A DNA stretch of 10,443 bases from Aquimarina sp. (GCA_011524575.1 WTKB01000170.1:1-10443); one strand, 5' to 3'. Positions 1 through 6,775 are shown, counted from the first letter of the stretch. Program-made: numbers and translations. Notes: generated by a model not told the origin, from the letters alone.

Positions 1-1
1 G

Positions 2-43
2 TCTGAGAAATTCAAAGAAAAAGGTGGAGAAGTGTATTTATAA
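2..43 (+). CDS. C-terminal end of an unidentified upstream gene (partial)
   Basis: Thirteen sense codons followed by TAA at 41-43, running in from the left edge and reading SEKFKEKGGEVYL. The frame has an ordinary charged composition. Of the other two plus frames, one stops at once and the other runs into the repeat with an unconvincing composition. Too little is present to identify the protein. The stop codon abuts the start of the palindromic repeat, so the gene ends exactly where the element begins. It lies about 200 bp upstream of rnr on the same strand. This could be a chance open frame, since no start or domain is visible. Confidence 0.45.
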   Translation, partial: SEKFKEKGGEVYL

Positions 44-198
44 GAGTTTGTTTAAACTAAATACAAACTGTAATTCAAAAGTTTAAGGTTTTGGTTTACT
101 TTTAAATGAAGTGCATATCGAGATATGTAAATCGTTTTAAAGTGATCTAAGTTCTTAAAATTTTGGATTACAGGAAGTAGTGCCTTTAAACAAGCTCT
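43..198 (+). repeat. Palindromic dispersed element, full-length copy 1
   Basis: A 156-bp imperfect palindrome centred between bases 120 and 121; base i pairs with base 241-i with no indels. Outer arms 43-56 and 185-198 match at 13 of 14 positions, the exception being a G-T pair. Middle arms 68-87 and 154-173 match at 18 of 20 plus one G-T. Inner arms 97-109 and 132-144 match at 10 of 13 plus two G-T. The tip is CATATC-GA-GATATG at 114-127. Its left 43 bases match copy 3 (10391) at 39 positions, and its left 36 match copy 2 (6275) at 32. There is no transposase, so it resembles a MITE or foldback element, or a transcribed long hairpin. It fills most of the spacer before rnr. No -7 promoter motif for rnr is evident around it. 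Confidence 0.85.
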
Positions 199-249
199 AA
201 TACTTACCTTAAAGGAAAACACTGAAAAAATTATATAAAAACACAAATC

Positions 250-2454
250 ATGAAAAAAAATAAGAAGAAAAAAATAACCAAAAAACCTTCTATAAATCAT
301 TTAGAGTCTAAAATTATTAGACTTCTTAAAAAAAATTATAATAGAACTTTTAACTATAAACAAGTTTGTTCAAAACTTATTGATAAAGCAGATAGTCGAA
401 CTCGTAATCGTATTATTCAATGTTTGGCTAAATTAGCAAAGGATCAAAAAATTGTACAAGTTAAAATAGGAGCTTTTAAGTGGGCTCATGCTCAAGAAAT
501 TTGTCAAGGTACGATTGATTTTACAGCAAAGGGACATGCTTATGTTACCGTAGATGGTTGGTCTGATGATGTATTTATACCCTCTAAACATACAGGGAAA
601 GCTTTACAAGGTGATTTAGTAGAAATTTGGATGGATCCGCCTTCTAAACATAGAGAAAAAGCAGAAGGAGGCGTTATCAAGATACTTAAAAGGAACAAAA
701 CACAATTTACAGGAATTATCGAAATTCATAAGAATTTTGCATTTGTAACCAGTATGGGAGGACAACTTCATAAAGATTTTTTTATACCTAACAATAAAAC
801 AAAACGTGCTAAAAATGGGCAATTGGTTCTTTTAGAATTTACAGATTGGCCAGAAAAAGCCGATTCTCCTAATGGAAAAGTAATCGATATTCTTGGTTAT
901 CCAGAAGAATCTACGGCACAGATGGACTCTATTTTATTACAATATGATTTACCTTTAACCTTTCCTGATGAGGTAGAAGCCTTTGTAGCCACCTTAGATT
1001 TAAGTATTTCAGAGTCGGAAGTAGCAAAACGCAGAGACCTAAGAAAAACACTTACATTTACTATTGACCCCAAAGATGCTAAAGATTTTGATGATGCTTT
1101 GTCTTTTAAAAAATTAGTCAATGGGAATTTTGAGATAGGTATTCATATCGCAGATGTGTCTCATTATGTTAAAGAAGATACGGTGTTAGATAAAGAAGCT
1201 TATCAAAGAGCTACTTCGGTTTATTTGGTAGATCGTGTCGTACCAATGCTTCCAGAGATACTTTCAAACCAAGTATGTTCTTTACGTCCTAATGAAGATA
1301 AATATACTTTTTCAGCTATTTTTGAGTTGGATCATACAGGGAAAATTTATAATAAATGGTTTGGTAGAACTGTAATTTGTTCAGATGCTCGTTTTTCCTA
1401 TGAAGAAGCTCAGTATATGATTGAAACACAATCTAGACAAATACCTGCTGAGGTAACTATTGAAGGGCAAAGTCTTGAAGCTTCAGAGACTATTTGTGAA
1501 GCTATTTTAACAATGAATACTTTGGCTAAACAATTACGAACAAAACGTATGGCTCAAGGTGCTTTTTCATTCGATAAAACGGAAGTACGTTTTGCTCTTG
1601 ATAACGATTTTAATCCTAAAGAAGTGTATTTTAAAACCTCAAAGGATGCCAATAAACTCATAGAGGAATTTATGTTACTTGCCAATACAAAAGTTTCAGA
1701 ATTTATTTCTTCACAGAAACCTAAAAAGAGTTTTATTTATCGCGTACATGATAAACCTGATTTTGATAAGTTATTATCTTTACAAAGTGTAGTTTCTAAT
1801 TTTGGATATCATTTAGATCTTTCAAAAAAACAGCATATTACAGGTTCTTTAAATACGCTTTTGAGTGACATAAAGGGTAAAAAAGAACAAAATATGATTG
1901 ACACACTTGCAATTAGAAGTATGAGTAAGGCCGTATATTCTGCTACTAATATTGGACATTATGGATTGGCTTTTGAGCATTACAGTCATTTTACCTCTCC
2001 AATTCGTAGATACCCTGATGTGATTGCCCATAGGCTTTTACAACATTATTTAGATAAAGGTACTTCTGTAGATTTAGAAGCTTTAGAGGAGGAGTGTAAA
2101 CATTGTTCTTCTAGAGAAATACTTGCTTCTAACGCCGAGAGAGATTCCGTCAAGTATATGCAGATAAAGTATATGCAGAATTTTAAAGATGAAATTTTTG
2201 AAGGAATTATTACAGGAGTCACAGATTGGGGAATTTATGTAGAAATTTCAGTGAACAAATGTGAAGGAATGTTGCGTCTAAAAGATTTAAAAGGGGACTA
2301 TTTCTATTACGATGCAGAAAAATATGCTGCTATTGGTAAACGTACAGGAAAAACATACACACTAGGAGATGTGCTTCAAGTTAAAGTTAAAAGTACAGAT
2401 TTACTAAAACGCCATTTAGATTTTATTCTAATTGACTCAGAAAATAAAAATTAA
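250..2454 (+). CDS. rnr: Ribonuclease R, 3'-to-5' exoribonuclease
   Basis: A 734-residue member of the RNase II/RNB family, which degrades structured RNA processively from the 3' end in the cytoplasm and works in mRNA decay and rRNA quality control. In order it has a lysine-rich start (residues 2-12), a winged-helix region (about 18-75), two cold-shock-like domains (about 80-215), the RNB catalytic domain (about 255-595) and a C-terminal S1 domain (about 645-728). The catalytic aspartate cluster is intact as D273, D279, D281 and D282 (DPKDAKDFDDA). The RNB signature runs from H570 to H594 (HFTSPIRRYPDVIAH). The N-terminal helix domain supports RNase R over RNase II. It is shorter than E. coli RNase R (813 residues), mainly because it lacks the long basic tail. 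The ATG at 250 follows an A-rich leader with no Shine-Dalgarno sequence. Confidence 0.97.
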   Translation: MKKNKKKKITKKPSINHLESKIIRLLKKNYNRTFNYKQVCSKLIDKADSRTRNRIIQCLAKLAKDQKIVQVKIGAFKWAHAQEICQGTIDFTAKGHAYVTVDGWSDDVFIPSKHTGKALQGDLVEIWMDPPSKHREKAEGGVIKILKRNKTQFTGIIEIHKNFAFVTSMGGQLHKDFFIPNNKTKRAKNGQLVLLEFTDWPEKADSPNGKVIDILGYPEESTAQMDSILLQYDLPLTFPDEVEAFVATLDLSISESEVAKRRDLRKTLTFTIDPKDAKDFDDALSFKKLVNGNFEIGIHIADVSHYVKEDTVLDKEAYQRATSVYLVDRVVPMLPEILSNQVCSLRPNEDKYTFSAIFELDHTGKIYNKWFGRTVICSDARFSYEEAQYMIETQSRQIPAEVTIEGQSLEASETICEAILTMNTLAKQLRTKRMAQGAFSFDKTEVRFALDNDFNPKEVYFKTSKDANKLIEEFMLLANTKVSEFISSQKPKKSFIYRVHDKPDFDKLLSLQSVVSNFGYHLDLSKKQHITGSLNTLLSDIKGKKEQNMIDTLAIRSMSKAVYSATNIGHYGLAFEHYSHFTSPIRRYPDVIAHRLLQHYLDKGTSVDLEALEEECKHCSSREILASNAERDSVKYMQIKYMQNFKDEIFEGIITGVTDWGIYVEISVNKCEGMLRLKDLKGDYFYYDAEKYAAIGKRTGKTYTLGDVLQVKVKSTDLLKRHLDFILIDSENKN

Positions 2455-2559
2455 CTTTTGTAAGTGAGAGGAATAAACCTCATTATGTTCAAAAACGTTT
2501 TTAAACTATTTATAAATATTAAAAATAGGTACATCATTTCCTTTTGTACTAATTCTTAG

Positions 2560-2567
2560 TACTTTTG
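2560..2567 (+). promoter_or_regulatory. Candidate -7 promoter box for the LysE-family gene
   Basis: TACTTTTG is a perfect match to the Bacteroidota -7 consensus TAnnTTTG and ends only four bases before the ATG at 2572. No TTG lies at the usual -33 spacing; the nearest is 13 bases upstream of the box. If used, transcription would begin at or within a few bases of the start codon, giving a leaderless or nearly leaderless mRNA. The motif is short and occurs by chance several times per 10 kb in DNA this AT-rich, so position is the main support. Confidence 0.4.
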
Positions 2568-2571
2568 CACT

Positions 2572-3243
2572 ATGCAAATAGAAGATCTTAAAGCGGCTAT
2601 AGCTGTTGGTTTTTTACTCACAGTAATTCTTGGCCCTATATTTTTTTTAGTAATTGAGACAGCCGTTTTAAAAGGATTTAAAGCGGCTTTAGCTTTAGAT
2701 ATCGGTGCTGTATTTGCTGATGTGGCTTATATTATTTTATTGTATTACAGTACAAATTCTGTACTTAAAGACATTAAAGATAATCCTTATTTATTTTTTT
2801 TAGGAGGTACTTTTTTAGTATTGTATGCAGTTTTTACTTTTTATACAGAACGAAAAGAATTCCTTAATCAAAATGCTATTCAAGAAAAAAAAGTAATATC
2901 CACACCTATTATTACGGCTAATAACTATTTAATATTATTTATTAAGGGTTTTGTTTTAAACATTGTAAATATTGGTGTTTTAGGTTTTTGGTTTACAGTA
3001 ATAGTTACTGTAGGACCACAACTAGATATGAATCCTAAGCGAATGTATAGTTTTTTTACCATGACACTTTTGATTTATTTACTCATAGATATGGTTAAAA
3101 TATTTTTTGCAAAACGTCTTAAATCAAAATTAACTTTTCAGAAAATATATTATTTAAAAGCTTTTGTGAGTATTGTCATGTTTGTTTTTGGATGTGTTCT
3201 TATTTGTAAAGGGGTTTTTAAGTGGGAGTCACTTACGATGTAG
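2572..3243 (+). CDS. LysE/RhtB-family amino-acid exporter-like membrane protein
   Basis: A 223-residue polytopic inner-membrane protein of the LysE translocator type, a family that exports amino acids or other small metabolites by secondary transport. Predicted membrane segments are about 8-29, 38-60, 72-91, 119-147, 159-180 and 192-213, the six-segment pattern and length of the family. The Gly-Pro pair near the end of segment 1 (GPIFFLVIETA, from residue 21) and the following Gly/Ala-rich region with an aspartate (D50) match LysE proteins. The charged loop at 92-110 is the usual break between the two halves. The substrate cannot be told from sequence. It lies 117 bp after rnr with its own candidate promoter and ends in the shared terminator at 3308-3355. 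The start is supported because segment 1 begins right after the ATG. Confidence 0.85.
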   Translation: MQIEDLKAAIAVGFLLTVILGPIFFLVIETAVLKGFKAALALDIGAVFADVAYIILLYYSTNSVLKDIKDNPYLFFLGGTFLVLYAVFTFYTERKEFLNQNAIQEKKVISTPIITANNYLILFIKGFVLNIVNIGVLGFWFTVIVTVGPQLDMNPKRMYSFFTMTLLIYLLIDMVKIFFAKRLKSKLTFQKIYYLKAFVSIVMFVFGCVLICKGVFKWESLTM

Positions 3244-3307
3244 AAAAAAATAAAACCATACTTATACCAATTAATCTTTAAAATCGATATAAAATAAGCG
3301 GTAAGAA

Positions 3308-3355
3308 TTTAAATTAAAAAAGCACCATTAAATAATGGTGCTTTTTTAATTTAAA
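3308..3355. terminator. Bidirectional intrinsic terminator between LysE gene and tRNA-Cys/folB
   Basis: A perfect 23-bp inverted repeat (3308-3330 and 3333-3355) around two central bases. The core AGCACCATTA/TAATGGTGCT is flanked by A6 on the left and T6 on the right, so transcripts from either strand end in a hairpin followed by a U-run. It serves the LysE gene on the plus strand and folB-tRNA-Cys on the minus strand. Confidence 0.88.
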
Positions 3356-3362
3356 AATTGAG

Positions 3363-3433
3363 AGGTGTCGAGCGGATTCGAACCGCTGTAGATGGTGTTG
3401 CAGACCACTGCCTAGCCGCTCGGCCACGACACC
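3363..3433 (-). tRNA. tRNA-Cys (anticodon GCA)
   Basis: Read on the minus strand, a complete 71-nt cloverleaf: acceptor stem GGTGTCG/CGACACC, D arm closed by GCC/GGC, anticodon stem GTGGT/ACCAT with loop CTGCAAC giving anticodon GCA, and T arm AGCGG-TTCGAAT-CCGCT. The discriminator base is T (U73), as expected for cysteine tRNA. CCA is not encoded and must be added afterwards. It begins 28 bp after the folB stop on the same strand and ends just before the terminator, so it is probably processed from a folB-tRNA transcript. Confidence 0.96.
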
Positions 3434-3461
3434 CTGTAATAGCAATACTGCAGCAAATATA

Positions 3462-3836
3462 TTATTTTTTTTCAAATTCTAGCCTAGTTTTTGAAAGTTC
3501 TACACTTACTTTTTCAACATTACCTTGTATAGGTGGATTAATTTTTGCCAATCGCACCCAAATAGTCTCTATTTCAGGGATTTCTTTAAGAATACGATTT
3601 TGAATACGCCAAACAACATTTTCTAATAATTTAGAACGGATTAATGTTTCTTGTTTAGCAATATGATGTAATAATACATAATCTACGGTATCAGAAAGTT
3701 CATCAGAAACGGAAGAGGTCTCTAAGTTGGCCTCAATTTCAATATCTATACGGTATTCTGATCCTATTAAACCTTCTTCATCTAAACATCCATGATTACT
3801 ATGTAGTTTGATGTTCTCTAAGCGTATTTTTCCCAT
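3462..3836 (-). CDS. folB: Dihydroneopterin aldolase
   Basis: A 124-residue cytoplasmic enzyme of folate synthesis that converts 7,8-dihydroneopterin to 6-hydroxymethyl-7,8-dihydropterin and glycolaldehyde. Length and motifs fit the family throughout. From my recall of the S. aureus enzyme, the NHGCLDEEGLIG segment carries the catalytic glutamate at E21, TVDY gives the active-site tyrosine at Y53, KLLE gives the pterin-anchoring glutamate at E72, and LAKINPPIQG gives the catalytic lysine at K98. The fold forms octameric rings in characterised relatives. No other folate gene is in view. It is read leftward into tRNA-Cys. A TAnnTTTG box lies about 19 bases before the ATG. The start at 3836 is supported because the family's first strand (IRLENIKLHSNHG) begins immediately. 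Confidence 0.94.
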   Translation of the reverse strand: MGKIRLENIKLHSNHGCLDEEGLIGSEYRIDIEIEANLETSSVSDELSDTVDYVLLHHIAKQETLIRSKLLENVVWRIQNRILKEIPEIETIWVRLAKINPPIQGNVEKVSVELSKTRLEFEKK

Positions 3837-3854
3837 TTTATTTTTTATTTAATA

Positions 3855-3862
3855 CAAAAATA
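3855..3862 (-). promoter_or_regulatory. Candidate -7 box for folB-tRNA-Cys
   Basis: On the minus strand this reads TATTTTTG, matching TAnnTTTG, 18 bases upstream of the folB ATG, which would give a leader of about a dozen bases. No clear TTG is present at -33. A second match, TACCTTTG at 3932-3939 on the same strand, is a possible alternative with a longer leader. Chance matches are frequent in this composition. Confidence 0.32.
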
Positions 3863-3940
3863 AACCATAATTAAGGCTAAGGTCTAATTTTTCTAATGGG
3901 TATAAATAAAAAATATTTTTTACAGTGATTTCAAAGGTAA

Positions 3941-4042
3941 TTAGGTAGACCTAAAATATTTGATAATGAGGCGTTCAAACATTCGTATATAAAAGAAAAC
4001 CAGAATAAAGAGTAGTATTAATAAAATATTACTTATTTTCAT
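3941..4042 (-). CDS. Possible 33-residue single-span membrane microprotein
   Basis: A minus-strand frame from ATG (4040-4042) to TAA (3941-3943). Residues 4-19 are almost entirely Ile, Leu, Phe and Val (start MKISNILLILLFILVFFY), followed by a basic tail with arginines or lysine at 20, 24, 28 and 31. That predicts one membrane segment with the tail in the cytoplasm, as in many bacterial microproteins. I do not recognise a family. It would be divergent from prc and upstream of folB on the same strand, and a 10-bp inverted repeat sits just before its start. AT-rich DNA readily yields short hydrophobic frames by chance, so confidence is limited. A conserved homologue in the same place would settle it. 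Confidence 0.35.
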   Translation of the reverse strand: MKISNILLILLFILVFFYIRMFERLIIKYFRST

Positions 4043-4051
4043 AACGTTCAC

Positions 4052-4086
4052 TTGAAATTATATGATAACTTTTGAAATAATTTCAA
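4052..4086. repeat. Perfect 10-bp inverted repeat in the folB-prc spacer
   Basis: TTGAAATTAT at 4052-4061 and its exact complement ATAATTTCAA at 4077-4086, separated by 15 bases. It lies just upstream of the possible small membrane gene and about 75 bp before prc. It could be an operator or a leader hairpin; neither is established, and chance is possible at this AT content. Confidence 0.45.
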
Positions 4087-4161
4087 CCTATAATTGGTAT
4101 TATGATATCTAATTGTGGTATAGTTTAGGTTAAGTATAAGAATAAACCCCCCTTTTTATTT

Positions 4162-6261
4162 ATGAATAAAAGTTTAAAAATTGTGTTATTTGGTATGCTA
4201 CTTGGAATGGGATCATGTAGTTTTACTCCAAAAATTGAAGCTGATCCTGATAAAGCTAAAGACGAACTTCTTATAGATATTATTTCTTTTGTACTTGATA
4301 AAGTTCATTTCGAAGCACGTGCATTAAATGACAATTTTTCTAAAGAAGTTTATGACGAATATTTAGAGACTTTAGACCCTCAAAAACGTTATTTTTATGC
4401 TGATGATATTAAAGAATTTGATGTTTATAAAAATGAGCTTGATGATCAATTTAAAAATAAAGAACTTACTTTCTTCAATTTAACTTATACACGACTTTTG
4501 AAGCGTATAGAAGAATCTAAAAGTTTTGCGGGTAATGCCCTAAAACGTCCGTTTGATTTTAACAAGAAGGATTCGATTTCTACAAATTTTGAAAAACGGC
4601 AATACGTTTCTTCTAAAAAGGAAATGAAAGAACGTTGGTTTAAAAGTTTAAAATTCTCATCATTAAATAATTATCACGAAAAAATAACAGAACAAAACGC
4701 AGATACTACAACTACAGAAAAAAAAGAATTCAAAATATTAGAACAAGAAGCTCGAGAACAAACTGAAAATGCTCTTAAAGAATATTATGAATTCAATAAA
4801 GATCTAAAAAAAGAAGATTGGTTTTCTATGTATATCAATACTATAGTGAAATCTTTTGACCCACATACCAACTATTTTGCACCTCAAGATAAAGACCGAT
4901 TTGATATTTCGATGTCTGGAAAATTAGAAGGGATTGGGGCTAGATTGCAAAAAAAGAATGATTTTATAAAAATTGTAGAACTTATTTCTGGAGGACCCGC
5001 ATGGCGAGGTGAGCAACTTGAAGTAGGAGATATTATTACAAAAGTAAAACAAGAAGATGAAAATGAGCCAGTAAGTATTATTGGAATGCGATTAGATGAC
5101 GCAGTAAAACTTATAAAAGGTCCTAAAGGAACTAAAGTAAGTTTAACGGTAAAACGTGTTGACGGTTCTTATGAAGTCATTGAAATCGTTCGAGATATTG
5201 TTGAACTTGAAGAAACTTATGCAAAGTCTACATTAACCAAACACAAAGGACAAACTTTTGGACTTATTCATTTGCCAAAGTTTTATTTTAATAGGAAAGA
5301 CTATAAAGAGCGTAATGCCGCTATTGATGTTAAGAAAGAGATAGAAAGATTGAAAAAACAAGATATAGAAGGGCTTGTAATTGATCTTAGGAATAACGGA
5401 GGGGGGTCTTTAAGAACAGTAGTAGAGATTGCAGGATTGTTTATCAAAGAAGGTCCTGTAGTCCAGGTGAAATCAAAAATAGAGGAAACAAAAGTACTTC
5501 GAGATACAGATTCAAGTATTGATTGGAAAGGACCTTTAGTAATTATGGTGAATGAACTTTCTGCCTCTGCTTCTGAAATTTTAGCTGCTGCTATGCAAGA
5601 TTATAATAGAGCTATTGTGATAGGAAGTACACAAACTTATGGTAAAGGTACTGTTCAAAACTTTATGGATCTCAATAGGTGGGTACGAAATAATACTTCT
5701 GGAGATTTAGGAGCTTTAAAAATTACTACTTCAAAGTTCTATCGAGTTAATGGAGGTTCTACACAACTCGAAGGGGTAAAAAGTGATATTATAGTTCCAG
5801 ATAAATACAGTTATATAGATATTGGAGAGAAAGATCAAGAAAATCCACTTGCTTGGGACAAAATTTCTTCAGCACAATATGAAGTTTTTTCAAATACCAA
5901 TTTCCAAGAAATTATCAATAGAAGTACTGCAAGAATTACCAATAATGAACAATTAAAACTTATAGATCAAAATGCAAAATGGATTTCGGAACAAATGGAT
6001 AGGGATGAATTTTCATTAAATTATGAGGATTACAAATCAAAGATCGAAGAGAACGAAGCTCAAATTTCATTTTTCGAGAAGATAGATACCTTCACTACAG
6101 AATTAACTTTTGAATCTTTACCTTATGAAAAAAAGCAAATTAAGCAAGATTCCATATTAGGTAAAAAAAGAAGTCGTTGGCATGAGAGTCTTACTAAGGA
6201 TGTATATGTTGAAGAAGCTCTTGAAGTACTTAGAGATCTCTCTAAAAATGTTACTAAATAG
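4162..6261 (+). CDS. prc: Carboxy-terminal processing (tail-specific) protease, S41A family
   Basis: A 699-residue envelope protease that cleaves proteins from their C-terminal ends, the Prc/Tsp type of S41 peptidase (E. coli Prc has 682 residues). It opens with a signal peptide ending in MGSC; C19 is a plausible lipidation site, so it may be a periplasm-facing lipoprotein. An N-terminal helical domain (about 30-240, with DPQKRYF) is followed by a PDZ domain (about 245-340), the S41 core (about 365-560) and the C-terminal DUF3340-like region (about 560-695). The core carries the D408LRNNGGG motif, the SASASE serine cluster at 467-471 (nucleophile probably S469 by comparison with E. coli Prc) and the catalytic lysine K495 in YGKGTVQ, with Q499. 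Between the serine and lysine there is one more residue than in E. coli. It is a single gene with its own leader and converges on the DUF4296 gene. Confidence 0.95.
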   Translation: MNKSLKIVLFGMLLGMGSCSFTPKIEADPDKAKDELLIDIISFVLDKVHFEARALNDNFSKEVYDEYLETLDPQKRYFYADDIKEFDVYKNELDDQFKNKELTFFNLTYTRLLKRIEESKSFAGNALKRPFDFNKKDSISTNFEKRQYVSSKKEMKERWFKSLKFSSLNNYHEKITEQNADTTTTEKKEFKILEQEAREQTENALKEYYEFNKDLKKEDWFSMYINTIVKSFDPHTNYFAPQDKDRFDISMSGKLEGIGARLQKKNDFIKIVELISGGPAWRGEQLEVGDIITKVKQEDENEPVSIIGMRLDDAVKLIKGPKGTKVSLTVKRVDGSYEVIEIVRDIVELEETYAKSTLTKHKGQTFGLIHLPKFYFNRKDYKERNAAIDVKKEIERLKKQDIEGLVIDLRNNGGGSLRTVVEIAGLFIKEGPVVQVKSKIEETKVLRDTDSSIDWKGPLVIMVNELSASASEILAAAMQDYNRAIVIGSTQTYGKGTVQNFMDLNRWVRNNTSGDLGALKITTSKFYRVNGGSTQLEGVKSDIIVPDKYSYIDIGEKDQENPLAWDKISSAQYEVFSNTNFQEIINRSTARITNNEQLKLIDQNAKWISEQMDRDEFSLNYEDYKSKIEENEAQISFFEKIDTFTTELTFESLPYEKKQIKQDSILGKKRSRWHESLTKDVYVEEALEVLRDLSKNVTK

Positions 6262-6274
6262 GGTAAGTATCTTT

Positions 6275-6341
6275 AGAGCTTGTTTAAATTGAATACGAAC
6301 TGTAATTCAATTTAAACAAGCTCTTAAATAAGCTCTAATAC
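6275..6341 (+). repeat. Palindromic dispersed element, short hairpin copy 2
   Basis: A perfect 20-bp inverted repeat (6275-6294 and 6305-6324) with a 10-base loop, ACGAACTGTA. Its left 36 bases match copy 3 at 33 positions and copy 1 at 32. Its right arm ends in TTTAAACAAGCTCT, the same 14 bases that end copy 1. It therefore looks like the full element with its centre removed. A second end fragment, AAGCTCTAATAC at 6330-6341, is identical to 192-203 at the right edge of copy 1. It lies 13 bp after the prc stop, between convergent genes where no ordinary U-tract terminator is visible, so it may also end transcription from both sides. Confidence 0.8.
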
Positions 6342-6361
6342 CAATATTCTGATTTCAAAGA

Positions 6362-6775
6362 CTAATTGGTAGTATTTAAATTTTCATTAAGAGAATCTAC
6401 CTCTTTTTGAATTTGATATTTTTCTATATTCTCATTCAAAACTTCAATTTTAGATTGAAGTCGTATTTCGACAGCTTTAAATAAAGCTTCACGACCTTTA
6501 GGTAGATAACAATAATAATTGATATTATCTTCTAAACTTTGCTCGTCGATACCATACATTAAAAATAAATAGTCTCTTAAGGGAAGTCCTAATTGTTGAT
6601 AGGTTTTACGATCTAATTTTTTACCAGCTTTTAAAATATAAAAATCACTAATACTTTGACTAAGGCTATCTATAGAAAGAAGGCATTCTGGTTTTTTTGG
6701 AGCATAATGAGGCTGGCATGCTTTAAAAAAAAATACCAACCCCAATAAAAATCCTATTTTTTTTAAATCAATCAT
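6362..6775 (-). CDS. DUF4296-family putative lipoprotein
   Basis: A 137-residue protein with a lipoprotein-like signal peptide: two lysines, a hydrophobic stretch (7-17) and a cysteine at C20 in FFKAC. The mature part begins with a KPECLL segment and continues with the DUF4296 pattern: a short helical unit, a LMYGID motif (residues 73-78), then a paired aromatic stretch (NINYYCYLP) and a long charged helix. DUF4296 proteins are small Bacteroidota envelope proteins of unknown function. It overlaps the end of pyrC by four bases (ATGA), so it is the last gene of a translationally coupled operon. The C-terminal third (about 100-135) is Glu-, Asn- and Lys-rich and probably helical or coiled coil. 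The +2 residue after C20 is Pro, not the Asp that retains lipoproteins at the inner membrane in E. coli. Assignment is by pattern and context. Confidence 0.78.
   Translation of the reverse strand: MIDLKKIGFLLGLVFFFKACQPHYAPKKPECLLSIDSLSQSISDFYILKAGKKLDRKTYQQLGLPLRDYLFLMYGIDEQSLEDNINYYCYLPKGREALFKAVEIRLQSKIEVLNENIEKYQIQKEVDSLNENLNTTN

Larger units (their letters stand above)
3837..4161. other. 325-bp spacer between divergent folB and prc
   Basis: This spacer must hold promoters for folB (minus) and prc (plus). It contains two minus-strand TAnnTTTG matches (3855-3862 and 3932-3939), a possible 33-codon minus-strand gene (3941-4042), a 10-bp inverted repeat (4052-4086), and an A6-TA-T6 palindrome (3908-3921) just downstream of the small gene. 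On the plus strand the best prc candidate is weak: TTG at 4094-4096 with TATAGTTT at 4119-4126, which departs from the consensus. A C6T5 tract (4147-4157) directly precedes the prc start and is too short to argue for slippage. No copy of the dispersed palindrome is present here. Confidence 0.6.

Noticed and set aside
52..300. Minus-strand 82-codon open frame across the repeat and the start of rnr
   Set aside because: One end is antisense to the rnr start codons and A-rich leader, and the rest lies within the palindrome, whose symmetry explains its pattern. No domain is recognised. The visible parts of copies 2 and 3 happen to keep the last codons open (ending ...NYSxYx), so coding is not fully excluded, but 12 or so shared codons in homologous DNA is weak evidence.
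616..2031. Minus-strand open frames of 60-74 codons inside rnr
   Set aside because: They lie antisense within the conserved RNase R coding sequence, have no recognisable domains, and are of a length expected by chance.
2465..2506. Terminator after rnr
   Set aside because: The GAGG/CCTC pairing is only four bp, and AAAAACGTTTTT at 2491-2502 is a loopless palindrome; neither makes a convincing terminator.
3358..3603. Plus-strand 81-codon open frame
   Set aside because: It runs antisense through tRNA-Cys and the end of folB; both are certain features.
4147..4157. C6T5 tract before prc as a phase-variation tract
   Set aside because: Six cytosines are too few to suggest frequent slippage, and the tract is in a leader without other signs of switching.
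5398..5406. GGAGGGGGG run inside prc as a slippage site
   Set aside because: It encodes the conserved NNGGG motif of S41 proteases in an intact frame.
6339..6371. Seven-bp inverted repeat TACCAAT/ATTGGTA at the end of the DUF4296 gene
   Set aside because: Short, AT-rich, with a 19-base loop and no U-run; it is probably chance beside the much stronger hairpin of repeat copy 2.
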